NCBI GenBank assembly: GCA_963827705.1
Contig: CAWHBN010000013.1
Span: 1 to 64,000 of the forward strand
Source: JACDAN01 sp963827705
GTDB lineage: Bacteria > Actinomycetota > Thermoleophilia > Gaiellales > Gaiellaceae
DNA length: 64,000 nt
Reading direction: 5' to 3'
Part shown: in pieces, positions 45,334 to 52,896 of the stretch
Position numbering within the stretch: position 1 is the first letter of the stretch
Layout of the letters: each line of letters starts with the position of its first letter
Position numbers and translations under genes: made by a program
Notes under the pieces: generated by a model
What the model saw: the letters and a program-made list of their open reading frames with translations, nothing else
Told to the model about the DNA's origin: nothing
Databases searched by the model: none

Positions 45334-45518
45334 TGGCCAAGAAGTCCCTGGTCCACAAGGCGCAGCAGCCGCAGCGCTACAAGGTCAGGCAGTACACGCG
45401 CTGCCGCCGGTGCGGCCGGCCGCGTTCCGTCTACCGCAAGTTCGGTCTCTGCCGGATCTGCCTGCGCGAGCTCGCGCATCAGGGCCAGATCCCCGGCATG
45501 ACCAAGTCCAGCTGGTGA
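45333..45518 (+). CDS. rpsN: 30S ribosomal protein S14, zinc (type Z) form
   Basis: 61 aa, GTG start. The short zinc-binding form has four Cys in YTRCRRCGRPRSVYRKFGLC and RICLRELAHQGQIPGMTKSS. The zinc-free, longer paralogue common in Actinomycetota is not in this window. Also called rpsZ. It lies in the conserved rplE-rpsN-rpsH order. Confidence 0.97.
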   Translation: MAKKSLVHKAQQPQRYKVRQYTRCRRCGRPRSVYRKFGLCRICLRELAHQGQIPGMTKSSW

Positions 45519-45524
45519 TCGCGA

Positions 45525-45959
45525 ATGCTGACTGACCCGATCGCAGACATGCTCACCCGCATCCGCAACGCCAACAAGGCGCTGCACGAGACCGCGGAGA
45601 TGCCGACCTCCCGCCAGAAGGAGGAGATCGCGCGCCTGCTCCAGGACGAGGGCTACATCGTGGGCTTCCAGGTCGTCAGCCCGGCAGACCACAACAGCCG
45701 GGAGCCCGACGCGAAGAAGCATCGGTCGTACGGCACGCTCGTCATCCAGCTCAAGTACGGGCCGAGCCGGGAGCGGATCATCACCGACCTCAAGCGCGTC
45801 TCCAAGCCGGGCCGCCGCGTCTACGCTAGAAAGGACCGGCTGCCGCGCGTCCTCGGAGGGATGGGGACGGCGATCATGTCGACGTCCAGGGGTCTCGTCA
45901 CGAGCAAGACCGCCGAGCGCGAAGGCATCGGCGGCGAAGTCATCTGTTTCGTCTGGTAG
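45525..45959 (+). CDS. rpsH: 30S ribosomal protein S8
   Basis: 144 aa. It contains LTDPIADMLTRIRNANKALH, RQKEEIARLLQDEGYIVGF and the C-terminal GTAIMSTSRGLVTSKTAER, GEVICFVW. It binds the central domain of 16S rRNA and, in other bacteria, regulates the spc mRNA. A slight insertion, SPADHNSREPDAKK, is present in the middle. Start ATG 45525, 6 bases after rpsN. Confidence 0.97.
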   Translation: MLTDPIADMLTRIRNANKALHETAEMPTSRQKEEIARLLQDEGYIVGFQVVSPADHNSREPDAKKHRSYGTLVIQLKYGPSRERIITDLKRVSKPGRRVYARKDRLPRVLGGMGTAIMSTSRGLVTSKTAEREGIGGEVICFVW

Positions 45960-45963
45960 AGCC

Positions 45964-46497
45964 ATGAGCCGAATCGGAAAAAAGCCCATCGAGTTGCCCG
46001 CCGGCGTGTCGGTGTCGATCGACCCTGGCCGCGTGATGGTCAACGGTCCGCTCGGCGAGCTCACGCAGCAGGTGCCGCAGCGGATGACGATCGAGCAGGG
46101 CGACGGCGAGCTGACCGTCACCCGTCCGACCGAGAGAGGCGACGACCGTGCCCTGCACGGGCTCACCCGATCGCTGGTCGCGAACATGGTCGAGGGTGTC
46201 ACGAAGGGTTTCGAGCGGAAGCTGGAGATCCAGGGCGTCGGCTACCGCGCCGCGCTGCGCGGCACGTCGCTCGAGCTCAGCGTCGGGTTCTCGCACTCGG
46301 TCGTGATCGAGCCGCGCCAGGGCATCTCGTTCGAGGTCCCGACGCCGACCGAGGTCATCGTCAAGGGGATCGACAAGCAGCAGGTCGGGCAGACGGCAGC
46401 CGAGGTGCGCCGCGTCCGGCCGCCGGAGCCCTACAAGGGCAAGGGCATCCGCTACGAGGGCGAGTACGTCCGCCGGAAGGTCGGTAAGAGAGCGTGA
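45964..46497 (+). CDS. rplF: 50S ribosomal protein L6
   Basis: 177 aa. It contains SRIGKKPIELPAGVSVSIDP, MVEGVTKGFERKLEIQGVGY and the C-terminal EPYKGKGIRYEGEYVRRKVG. It lies near the sarcin-ricin loop. The gap from rpsH is 4 bases; it overlaps rplR by 4 bases (GTGA). Confidence 0.98.
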   Translation: MSRIGKKPIELPAGVSVSIDPGRVMVNGPLGELTQQVPQRMTIEQGDGELTVTRPTERGDDRALHGLTRSLVANMVEGVTKGFERKLEIQGVGYRAALRGTSLELSVGFSHSVVIEPRQGISFEVPTPTEVIVKGIDKQQVGQTAAEVRRVRPPEPYKGKGIRYEGEYVRRKVGKRA

Positions 46498-46847
46498 GCC
46501 AGCTCACCATGAGACAGCGCCGCGAGCGCCGCCACAAGCGGGTGCGGAAGGACGTGTTCGGGACCGCCGAGCGGCCACGCTTGGTCGTGTTCCGGTCGAA
46601 CCGGGGCATCGGCGCCCAGCTCGTCGACGACGTCGAGGGCAAGACCCTCGCCGCCGCCAGCTGGCTGGACAAGAAGAACGCGAAGGGCGCGAAGACCGAC
46701 CAGGCCGCCGAAGTGGGCAAGCTGCTCGCTGCGAACGCGAAGAAGGCGGGCATCGAGCGCGTGATCTTCGACCGGGGCGGCTACCTGTACCACGGGCGTG
46801 TGAAGGCGCTCGCCGACGCAGCCCGCGAAGGGGGATTGGAATTTTGA
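46494..46847 (+). CDS. rplR: 50S ribosomal protein L18
   Basis: 117 aa, GTG start. It contains RRERRHKRVRKDVFGTAERP, RLVVFRSNRGIGAQLVDDVE and the C-terminal VIFDRGGYLYHGRVKALADA, REGGLEF. It binds 5S rRNA with L5. Stop overlaps the rpsE start (TTGA). Confidence 0.98.
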   Translation: MSQLTMRQRRERRHKRVRKDVFGTAERPRLVVFRSNRGIGAQLVDDVEGKTLAAASWLDKKNAKGAKTDQAAEVGKLLAANAKKAGIERVIFDRGGYLYHGRVKALADAAREGGLEF

Positions 46848-47443
46848 GCGACTACGAACAGACCCGCGAGCTCAAGGAGCGCGTGGTCGAGATCAACCGC
46901 GTCGCCAAGGTCGTCAAGGGCGGCCGGCGCTTCTCGTTCACCGCGCTGGTCGTGATCGGCGACGAGGTCGACCGGGTCGGCGTCGGTTACGGCAAGGCCC
47001 GCGAGGTGCCGCTGGCGATCTCGAAGGCCGTCGAGGACGCGAAGAAGAACCTCTTCACGGTCCCGAAGCACGGCCAGACGATCACGCACGAGATCCTGGG
47101 CCGGTTCGGCGCCGCGAGAGTGCTCCTGCGCCCCGCGAGCGAGGGAACCGGCGTCATCGCCGGCGGCGGCGTGCGCGCCGTCCTCGAGCTCGGCGGCGTG
47201 CGCGACATCCTCGCGAAGAGCCTGGGGACGACCAACCCCGTGAACATGCTCAAGGCGACCGTCCAGGGCCTGCAGAGCCTCCGTCGTCCCGAGGAGGTCG
47301 CCAAGGCCCGCGGGAAGACGATCTCCGACGTGCTTCCGATCCCGAAGAAGCAGCCCGAGGAGGAGGCAGCGGCGGAGGAGGCCGCGCCGGCCGAGGAGCC
47401 GGTCGCTGTCGCCGCCACGGAGGAGAAGACCGATGGCGAATAA
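46844..47443 (+). CDS. rpsE: 30S ribosomal protein S5
   Basis: 199 aa, TTG start. It contains KERVVEINRVAKVVKGGRRF, VGVGYGKAREVPLAISKAVE, RPASEGTGVIAGGGVRAVLE and GVRDILAKSLGTTNPVNM. An extra C-terminal acidic Ala/Glu tail (PEEEAAAEEAAPAEEPVAVA) follows the normal end. S5 contributes to mRNA helicase activity and decoding fidelity. It overlaps rpmD by 11 bases. Confidence 0.97.
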   Translation: MSDYEQTRELKERVVEINRVAKVVKGGRRFSFTALVVIGDEVDRVGVGYGKAREVPLAISKAVEDAKKNLFTVPKHGQTITHEILGRFGAARVLLRPASEGTGVIAGGGVRAVLELGGVRDILAKSLGTTNPVNMLKATVQGLQSLRRPEEVAKARGKTISDVLPIPKKQPEEEAAAEEAAPAEEPVAVAATEEKTDGE

Positions 47444-47618
47444 GACCCTCCGCATCACGCAGGTGCGCAGCCAGATCGGCCAGAGCGAGCGCCATCGCGG
47501 CACGCTGCGCGCGCTCGGTCTCGGCAAGATCGGCCGCTCCGTGGAGCGCCCGGAAAGCCCGGAAGTCGCCGGTATGCTGAGGAAGGTTCGCCACCTCGTC
47601 CGGGTCGAAGGCGAGTAG
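47433..47618 (+). CDS. rpmD: 50S ribosomal protein L30
   Basis: 61 aa. It contains KTLRITQVRSQIGQSERHRG, TLRALGLGKIGRSVERPESP and a C-terminal GMLRKVRHLVRVEGE, the standard ferredoxin-like L30. ATG 47433 lies inside the rpsE 3' end, so translation is coupled. Confidence 0.97.
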   Translation: MANKTLRITQVRSQIGQSERHRGTLRALGLGKIGRSVERPESPEVAGMLRKVRHLVRVEGE

Positions 47619-47621
47619 CAC

Positions 47622-48248
47622 ATGCCCGAAGAGCTCAACCTCTCCAACCTGAAGCCCGCGTCCCCGAGCAAGGACCGCAAGCGCGTCGGCCGCGGCATGG
47701 GCTCGGGCAAGGGCCGCTACTCCGGCCGCGGGATCAAGGGGCAGAAGTCGCGCTCCGGCTCGCACAAGATGCGCGCGGGCTTCGAGGGCGGCCAGATGCC
47801 GATCTACATGCGGCTCGGCAAGCAGCGCGGCCCGTACTCGAAGGACGCGATGCCGATGGGCCCGCACCGCACGCAGACGGTGCCGGTGAACATTCGGGAC
47901 CTCGACCGCTTCGACGACGGCGCCGAGGTCACGCCGGAGGCGCTCGTCGAGGCCGGGCTGATCAAGAACACCCGCGTGGACGTGAAGATCCTCGCGAACG
48001 GCGAGCTGAAGAAGAAGCTCGCCGTTACCGCGCACTTCTTCTCGGAGGCAGCCCGCGAGAAGATCGAGGGCGCCGGCGGGTCGGCGACCGCGCTCAAGGA
48101 GGTCAAGCCGAAGCGTCGTCGCAGGAAGGCGGGCAAGGCCGCTCCAAAGGCAGCGGCGCCCGAGGCCGAGGCCGCCGAGGAGACGCCCGAGGCGGAGGCG
48201 TCCGAGCCCGAGCCCGCAGCTGAAGAAGCTCCCGCCGAGGAGGAGTAA
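47622..48248 (+). CDS. rplO: 50S ribosomal protein L15, with C-terminal extension
   Basis: 208 aa against about 145-150 usually. Core: LNLSNLKPASPSKDRKRVGR, GRGIKGQKSRSGSHKMRAGF, GGQMPIYMRLGKQRGPY and NGELKKKLAVTAHFFSEAAR. After a basic KPKRRRRKAGKAAPKAAAP segment the chain ends in an acidic tail (EAEAAEETPEAEASEPEPAA). The tail composition matches those of L10, S3 and S5 in this window. It is followed by secY after 3 bases. Confidence 0.96.
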   Translation: MPEELNLSNLKPASPSKDRKRVGRGMGSGKGRYSGRGIKGQKSRSGSHKMRAGFEGGQMPIYMRLGKQRGPYSKDAMPMGPHRTQTVPVNIRDLDRFDDGAEVTPEALVEAGLIKNTRVDVKILANGELKKKLAVTAHFFSEAAREKIEGAGGSATALKEVKPKRRRRKAGKAAPKAAAPEAEAAEETPEAEASEPEPAAEEAPAEEE

Positions 48249-48251
48249 GAC

Positions 48252-49508
48252 GTGTTTTCCTGGCTGACGAACGCGTGGCGCGTTCCCGAGCTGCGCAAGC
48301 GCGTGCTCTTCACGGCGGTGATCCTCGCCTTCTACCGTTTGGGATCCTGGATCCCGGCGCCGGGCGTGAACGCGGACGCGATCGAGAACTACTTCAACGC
48401 GTCGGGCGGCGGAACCGTGCTCGCCCTGCTCAACCTCTTCTCGGGCGGCGCGCTCTCCCAGTTCGCGATCTTCGCGCTCGGGATCATGCCCTACGTCACC
48501 GCCTCGATCATCCTCCAGCTGATGACCGTGGTCATCCCGCGGCTCGAGCAGCTTCAGAAGGAGGGCGAGGCCGGCTACGCCAAGATCAACCAGTACACGC
48601 GGTACCTGACGGTCATCCTCGCGGCCGCCCAGGCAGCGGGCTTCGCATTCCTGTTCCAGCGCCAGGGCGCGCTCGACGCGAACTTCGGCCGCGGCGCGCT
48701 GATCGTCCTCACGCTGACCGCCGGCTGCGCGCTCCTGATGTGGATGGGCGAGCTGATCACGAAGCGCGGGATCGGCAACGGGATCTCGCTGCTGATCTTC
48801 GCCTCGATCCTCACCGGGCTCCCGCTCGGCATCAACGCCTGGGTCGAGGGCGGCATCTTCGAGCGCCTGTTCTTCCCGATCATGGCGGTCGGCATCGTCG
48901 TGGCCGTCGTGTTCATCCAGGAGGGCCAGCGCCGCATCCCGATCCAGTACGCGAAGCGGATGGTGGGCCGCCGGATGACCACGGGCGGCTCGACCTACAT
49001 GCCGCTGCGGGTGAACATGGCGGGCGTCATCCCCGTGATCTTCGCGGCGGCCGTCATGGCCTTCCCGCCGACGGTCGCGCAGTACTTCCCGCAGACGCAG
49101 ACCTTCATCAACAAGTACTTCTCCTACACCGACTGGCCGTACCTGCTGCTCCAGGGCGCGATGATCGTGATCTTCACGTTCTTCTACACCGCCGTGCAGT
49201 TCAACCCGGTCGACCAGGCCGACAACCTGCGGAAGCACGGTGGCTACATCCCCGGCATCCGTCCCGGCCCGCCCACCGCCCAGTACCTCGACCGGGTGCT
49301 CACGCGTCTCACGCTGCCGGGCGCGATCTACCTGGCGATCGTCGCCACGCTGCCGAGCCTCTTCATCGCGTACGCCGACGTCTCGCAGGCGCTGGCCGGA
49401 GCGCTCGGAGGAACCTCGGTGCTGATCGCCGTCGGCGTCGCGCTCGACACGATGCGCCAGATGGAGTCGCAGATGATGATGCGCTCCTACGAGGGCTTCC
49501 TGAAATGA
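48252..49508 (+). CDS. secY: Preprotein translocase subunit SecY
   Basis: 418 aa, GTG start, ten predicted transmembrane helices. It contains RVLFTAVILAFYRLGSWIPA, the FSGGALSQFAIFALGIMPYV plug/TM2 region, RYLTVILAAAQA, GNGISLLIFASILTGLP, FYTAVQFNPVDQADNLRKHG and the C5-loop HGGYIPGIRPGPPT needed for SecA. It is the channel of the Sec translocon, partnered by SecE. Stop overlaps adk. Confidence 0.98.
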   Translation: MFSWLTNAWRVPELRKRVLFTAVILAFYRLGSWIPAPGVNADAIENYFNASGGGTVLALLNLFSGGALSQFAIFALGIMPYVTASIILQLMTVVIPRLEQLQKEGEAGYAKINQYTRYLTVILAAAQAAGFAFLFQRQGALDANFGRGALIVLTLTAGCALLMWMGELITKRGIGNGISLLIFASILTGLPLGINAWVEGGIFERLFFPIMAVGIVVAVVFIQEGQRRIPIQYAKRMVGRRMTTGGSTYMPLRVNMAGVIPVIFAAAVMAFPPTVAQYFPQTQTFINKYFSYTDWPYLLLQGAMIVIFTFFYTAVQFNPVDQADNLRKHGGYIPGIRPGPPTAQYLDRVLTRLTLPGAIYLAIVATLPSLFIAYADVSQALAGALGGTSVLIAVGVALDTMRQMESQMMMRSYEGFLK

Positions 49509-50086
49509 ACGTGCTCCTCCTCGGTCCTCAAGGGTCGGGGAAGGGAACCCAGGCGAAGCGGATCCAGGCCGAGTACGGGATCCCGCACATCGCGACCGGG
49601 GAGATCCTTCGCGACGCGATCGCAACGGAGTCGGAGCTGGGCCTTCGCGTCAAGCCGATCGTGGAAAGCGGCAAGCTCGTCCCCGACGACCTGATGATCG
49701 AGCTGATCCGGGAGCGGCTCGGGGAGGACGACGCGGAACGCGGCTTCATCCTCGACGGCTTCCCTCGCACACTGCCGCAGGCGGAAGCGCTCGACGGGAT
49801 GCTCGCCGACATCGCGCGGGAGCTCTCGATCGTCTTCGGCTTCCAGCTCGACGACAGCGTCGGCATCGAGCGCATGCGGCGCCGCGCCGAGATCGAGCAT
49901 CGCAAGGACGACACGCCGGAGGCGATCGCGCAGCGCCTGGAGCTGTACCACCGTGAGACGGAGCCGCTGATCGGCCACTACCGAGCGCAGGGCAACCTCG
50001 TCGGCATCCACGCCGACAACGCCGTGGACCGGGTGTTTGCCGAGATCCAGGAGGCACTCGAGCAGACGGCGGCAAGGTCCGCATGA
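49505..50086 (+). CDS. adk: Adenylate kinase
   Basis: 193 aa. It has the P-loop GPQGSGKGTQ, the AMP-binding IATGEILRDAI, GFILDGFPRTLPQAEALD and the nucleotide-binding RRRAEIEHRKDDTPEAIAQR. The LID is the short form without zinc Cys residues. It interconverts ATP, ADP and AMP. ATGA overlap with secY and with map shows tight coupling. Confidence 0.96.
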   Translation: MNVLLLGPQGSGKGTQAKRIQAEYGIPHIATGEILRDAIATESELGLRVKPIVESGKLVPDDLMIELIRERLGEDDAERGFILDGFPRTLPQAEALDGMLADIARELSIVFGFQLDDSVGIERMRRRAEIEHRKDDTPEAIAQRLELYHRETEPLIGHYRAQGNLVGIHADNAVDRVFAEIQEALEQTAARSA

Positions 50087-50853
50087 TCATCCGCAAGTCA
50101 GCAGCCGAGCTGGACGTCATGCAGCAGGCCGGCGCGATCGTCGCCGACGCGCATGCGCTGCTCGGCGAGCACGTCCGTCCTGGAGTCACGACCGCGGAGC
50201 TCGACCGCCTCGTGGACGAGTTCATTCGCTCGCGCGGCGGAGTTCCGACCTTCCTCGGCTATCCGGGGCCGTACCCCTATCCGGCTTCGATCTGCGCATC
50301 GCTGAACGAGGTCGTCGTCCACGGGATCCCGAACGATGAGCCGCTGTCGGAGGGGGACGTGCTCTCCGTGGACGTTGGCGTCACCTACGAGGGGTTCGTC
50401 GGCGACTCGGCCTACACGTACAAGGTGGGCGAGGTCGACGGCGAGGCAGAACGGCTCCTCGAGACCTGCGAGGCAGCACTCTGGGCCGGGATCGAGAAGG
50501 CACGCTCAGGCGCGCACCTGTCCGACGTCTCGCACGCGATCCAGGCGGCCACCGAGGACGCCGGCTTCTCGGTCGTCCGCTCGCTCGTCGGCCACGGTGT
50601 CGGACGCGACATGCACGAGGACCCGCAGATCCCCAACTTCGGCGACCCCGGCCAGGGGCCGGTGCTGGCCCCCGGGATGACGCTGGCGATCGAGCCGATG
50701 ATCACCGCCGGCGGGCCCGAAGTGGTCGTTCGCGACGACCGTTGGACGATCGCCTCGCGGGACGGCTCGCTGGCTGCACACTTCGAGCACACGGTCGCCG
50801 TGTCCGACGGGGAGCCGAGAATCCTCACGGCTGCGCCGGTTCGGGTCAGTTAG
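50083..50853 (+). CDS. map: Methionine aminopeptidase, type I
   Basis: 256 aa. Metal ligands are recognisable in SVDVGVTYEGFVGDSAYTYK (two Asp), GHGVGRDMHEDPQIPNFG (His), MTLAIEPMITAG (Glu) and the terminal AHFEHTVAV (His/Glu). It removes N-terminal Met from nascent proteins. No N-terminal SH3/zinc extension is present. Start overlaps adk by 4 bases. Confidence 0.96.
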   Translation: MIIRKSAAELDVMQQAGAIVADAHALLGEHVRPGVTTAELDRLVDEFIRSRGGVPTFLGYPGPYPYPASICASLNEVVVHGIPNDEPLSEGDVLSVDVGVTYEGFVGDSAYTYKVGEVDGEAERLLETCEAALWAGIEKARSGAHLSDVSHAIQAATEDAGFSVVRSLVGHGVGRDMHEDPQIPNFGDPGQGPVLAPGMTLAIEPMITAGGPEVVVRDDRWTIASRDGSLAAHFEHTVAVSDGEPRILTAAPVRVS

Positions 50854-50861
50854 GGCGCTTT

Positions 50862-50870
50862 TGCTACCAT
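50862..50870 (+). promoter_or_regulatory. Candidate extended -10 promoter for infA-rpmJ-alpha cluster
   Basis: TGC-TACCAT (hexamer at 50865-50870) lies just after the map stop and 85 bases before infA. The same -10 hexamer is used by the str promoter. No good -35 is visible. Confidence 0.5.
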
Positions 50871-50919
50871 CTTTTGCTCGGCGGAAGCCGCGTTTCGCCG
50901 TGTTCGTTGTCCGTCCAAG

Positions 50920-50940
50920 ACCGCGCTCGTAGAGCGCGGT
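50920..50940 (+). other. Perfect hairpin in the infA leader
   Basis: ACCGCGCTC, loop GTA, GAGCGCGGT: a 9-bp perfect stem 14 bases before infA, ahead of its AGG ribosome binding region. No T-run follows, so a leader or attenuation structure is more likely than a terminator. Confidence 0.55.
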
Positions 50941-50954
50941 TGCCGTGTGGAGGT

Positions 50955-51176
50955 ATGGCCCAGAAGGAAGAGAAGATCGAGGTGGAAGGCGAGGTCGTGG
51001 AGGCCCTGCCGAGCACGATGTTTCGCGTCCAGATCGACGAGGGGCATCAGGTGCTCGCGAAGATCTCCGGGAAGATGCGCAAGCACTACATCCGCATCCT
51101 TCCGGGAGACCGCGTCAAGGTGGAGCTCTCCCCGTACGACCTCTCCCGAGGCCGGATCACTTTCAGGCACAGGTAG
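50955..51176 (+). CDS. infA: Translation initiation factor IF-1
   Basis: 73 aa. It contains QKEEKIEVEGEVVEALPSTM, FRVQIDEGHQVLAKISGKMR, KHYIRILPGDRVKVELSPYD and LSRGRITFRHR, the complete OB-fold protein that blocks the A site during initiation. ATG 55 is preceded by GGAGG. Followed by rpmJ after 10 bases. Confidence 0.98.
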   Translation: MAQKEEKIEVEGEVVEALPSTMFRVQIDEGHQVLAKISGKMRKHYIRILPGDRVKVELSPYDLSRGRITFRHR

Positions 51177-51186
51177 GAAGGTAGAG

Positions 51187-51300
51187 ATGAAAGTACGCCC
51201 GTCCGTCAAGCCGATGTGTGAGCGCTGCCGCGTGATCAAGCGGCACGGTCGAACCATGGTCATTTGCACGAATCCGCGACACAAGCAAAGGCAGGGGTAA
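51187..51300 (+). CDS. rpmJ: 50S ribosomal protein L36
   Basis: 37 aa. It contains MKVRPSVKPMCERCRVIKRH and GRTMVICTNPRHKQRQG, with the Cys11, Cys14, Cys27 and His32 zinc site of the type I form. Its stop TAA is directly followed by the GTG of rpsM. Confidence 0.98.
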   Translation: MKVRPSVKPMCERCRVIKRHGRTMVICTNPRHKQRQG

Positions 51301-51684
51301 GTGGCACGAATCGCAGGCGTCAACCTTCCACGCGAGAAGCGACTCGAGGTCGGCCTGACCTACATCTTCGGGGTCGGGCGCTCGACGGCGCTCCAGATCT
51401 GCACCGCGACCGGTCTCTCGCCAGACGAGAGGGTTCGGGACCTCACGGATCCCGAGATCACGAAGCTGCGCGAGTACATCGACGGAACCCTCCAGGTCGA
51501 AGGTGACCTGCGGCGGGAGCGCCAGCAGTCGATCAAGCGGCTCCAGGAGATCGGCGCCTACCGCGGCATGCGCCACCGCCGCAGTCTCCCGGTGAACGGC
51601 CAGCGCACGAAGACGAACGCCAGAACCCGCAAGGGCCCGAAGAAGACCGTCGGCCGCGGCAAGAAGGCAGCAACCAAGACTTGA
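51301..51684 (+). CDS. rpsM: 30S ribosomal protein S13
   Basis: 127 aa, GTG start. It contains ARIAGVNLPREKRLEVGLTY, IFGVGRSTALQICTATGL, GAYRGMRHRRSLPVNGQRTK and the basic tail RKGPKKTVGRGKKAATK. It contacts P-site tRNA and an intersubunit bridge. A 166-base gap with a palindromic repeat separates it from rpsK. Confidence 0.98.
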   Translation: MARIAGVNLPREKRLEVGLTYIFGVGRSTALQICTATGLSPDERVRDLTDPEITKLREYIDGTLQVEGDLRRERQQSIKRLQEIGAYRGMRHRRSLPVNGQRTKTNARTRKGPKKTVGRGKKAATKT

Positions 51685-51711
51685 TGACGGCCCCCTCCGG
51701 CATCCGCCGCA

Positions 51712-51823
51712 CCCGCTGCGGCGCTGCAATGCGCCGCCTCGCGGCGTCCTCAGTCGCGCCCGTAGCCTCCGGCTACGAACGCTCCCTGCGTCCTTGCGAC
51801 GCGGGCATTTCACGGGCAGCGGG
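51712..51823 (+). repeat. Dispersed palindromic repeat, copy 3 (between rpsM and rpsK)
   Basis: Outer stem CCCGCTGC (51712-51719) with GCAGCGGG (51816-51823); side hairpin GGCGC-TGCAAT-GCGCC (51720-51735); second stem CCGCCTCGC (51734-51742) with GCGACGCGG (51796-51804), one mismatch; inner hairpin GTAGCC-TCC-GGCTAC (51762-51776). The core of about 54 bases is identical to copy 2, while the stem sequences differ but remain paired. The flanks also match copy 2: TGATGACGGCCCCC at the upstream stop codon and GGAGGTGACCGCT at the next ribosome binding site. Confidence 0.85.
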
Positions 51824-51850
51824 CACGCCGGCTACCGGAGGTGACCGCTG

Positions 51851-52255
51851 ATGGCTCCTCCACGCCGACAGGCCGCCCGCGGGCGGACGCGCCGCCGTGT
51901 GCGCAAGAACATCGCCATCGGCCAGGCGCACATCAAGACGTCGTTCAACAACACGATCGTGACCCTCACGGACAAGGACGGGAACGTGATCGTGTGGGAG
52001 TCCGCCGGCTCGGCCGGGTTCAAGGGCTCCCGGAAGTCGACGCCGTTCGCGGCGCAGGTCACGGCCGACGCCTGCGCGCGGAAGGGGATGGAGCACGGCC
52101 TTCAAAAGGTCGAGGTGTTCGTCAAGGGGCCTGGCTCGGGCCGCGAGACGGCGATTCGGTCGCTCCAGGCGGCCGGGCTCGAGATCCTCGGCGTCAAGGA
52201 CGTCACTCCGCAGGCGCACAACGGCGTCCGCCCGAAGAAGCGGAGGCGCGTCTAG
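51851..52255 (+). CDS. rpsK: 30S ribosomal protein S11
   Basis: 134 aa. It contains VRKNIAIGQAHIKTSFNNTI, VTLTDKDGNVIVWESAGSAG, FKGSRKSTPFAAQVTADACA and the C-terminal DVTPQAHNGVRPKKRRRV. Platform protein of the 30S near the anti-Shine-Dalgarno site. The stop overlaps rpsD by one base (TAGTG). Confidence 0.98.
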   Translation: MAPPRRQAARGRTRRRVRKNIAIGQAHIKTSFNNTIVTLTDKDGNVIVWESAGSAGFKGSRKSTPFAAQVTADACARKGMEHGLQKVEVFVKGPGSGRETAIRSLQAAGLEILGVKDVTPQAHNGVRPKKRRRV

Positions 52256-52875
52256 TGGCCCGCACGCTCGGCCCGAAGTGCCGCTGGTGCCGCCGCGAGG
52301 GCATGAAGCTCTTCCTGAAGGGCGAGCGCTGCCTCACCGAGAAGTGCTCGGTCGAGCGTCGCAGCTACCCGCCGGGCGAGCACGGCCGCGGCCGCATCAA
52401 GCAGTCCGAGTACCTGCTCCAGCTGCGCGAGAAGCAGAAGGCGCGCCGCTACTACGGCCTGCTGGAGAAGCAGTTCCGCAACTACTACACGAAGGCCGCG
52501 AAGGGCTCGGGGATCACCGGCGAGACCCTGCTGCGGATGCTCGAGACGCGGCTCGACAACGTCGTCTACCGCCTCGGATTCGCCGCCTCGCGCGCTCAGG
52601 CCCGCCAGCTCGTCCGCCACGGGCACTTCCACGTCAACGGCCGGCGCGTGAACATCCCGAGCTTCCAGGTCAAGCCCGACCACATCGTCACGATGGCGCC
52701 CGGCAGCTCCGCGGAGCAGGTGATCCGGGACGCGACAGACCTCACGGCCTCCGTCGCCCCGTGGCTCCAGGCCGACCACGAGAGCCTCACCGGCAAGGTG
52801 CTCAAGTGGCCCGAGCGGAGCGAGATCGACACGCCCGTCCAGGAACAGCTCATCGTCGAGCTTTATTCGAAGTAA
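52255..52875 (+). CDS. rpsD: 30S ribosomal protein S4, zinc-binding form
   Basis: 206 aa, GTG start. The N-terminal zinc cluster has Cys9, Cys12, Cys26 and Cys31 (GPKCRWCRREGMKLFLKGER then CLTEKCSVERRSYPPG). EYLLQLREKQKARRYYGLLE and the S4 RNA-binding domain RLDNVVYRLGFAASRAQARQ follow. It starts 30S assembly and guards mRNA entry. rpoA starts 21 bases later. Confidence 0.98.
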   Translation: MARTLGPKCRWCRREGMKLFLKGERCLTEKCSVERRSYPPGEHGRGRIKQSEYLLQLREKQKARRYYGLLEKQFRNYYTKAAKGSGITGETLLRMLETRLDNVVYRLGFAASRAQARQLVRHGHFHVNGRRVNIPSFQVKPDHIVTMAPGSSAEQVIRDATDLTASVAPWLQADHESLTGKVLKWPERSEIDTPVQEQLIVELYSK

Positions 52876-52896
52876 CGCGAAGAAGGAAGGATCGCT

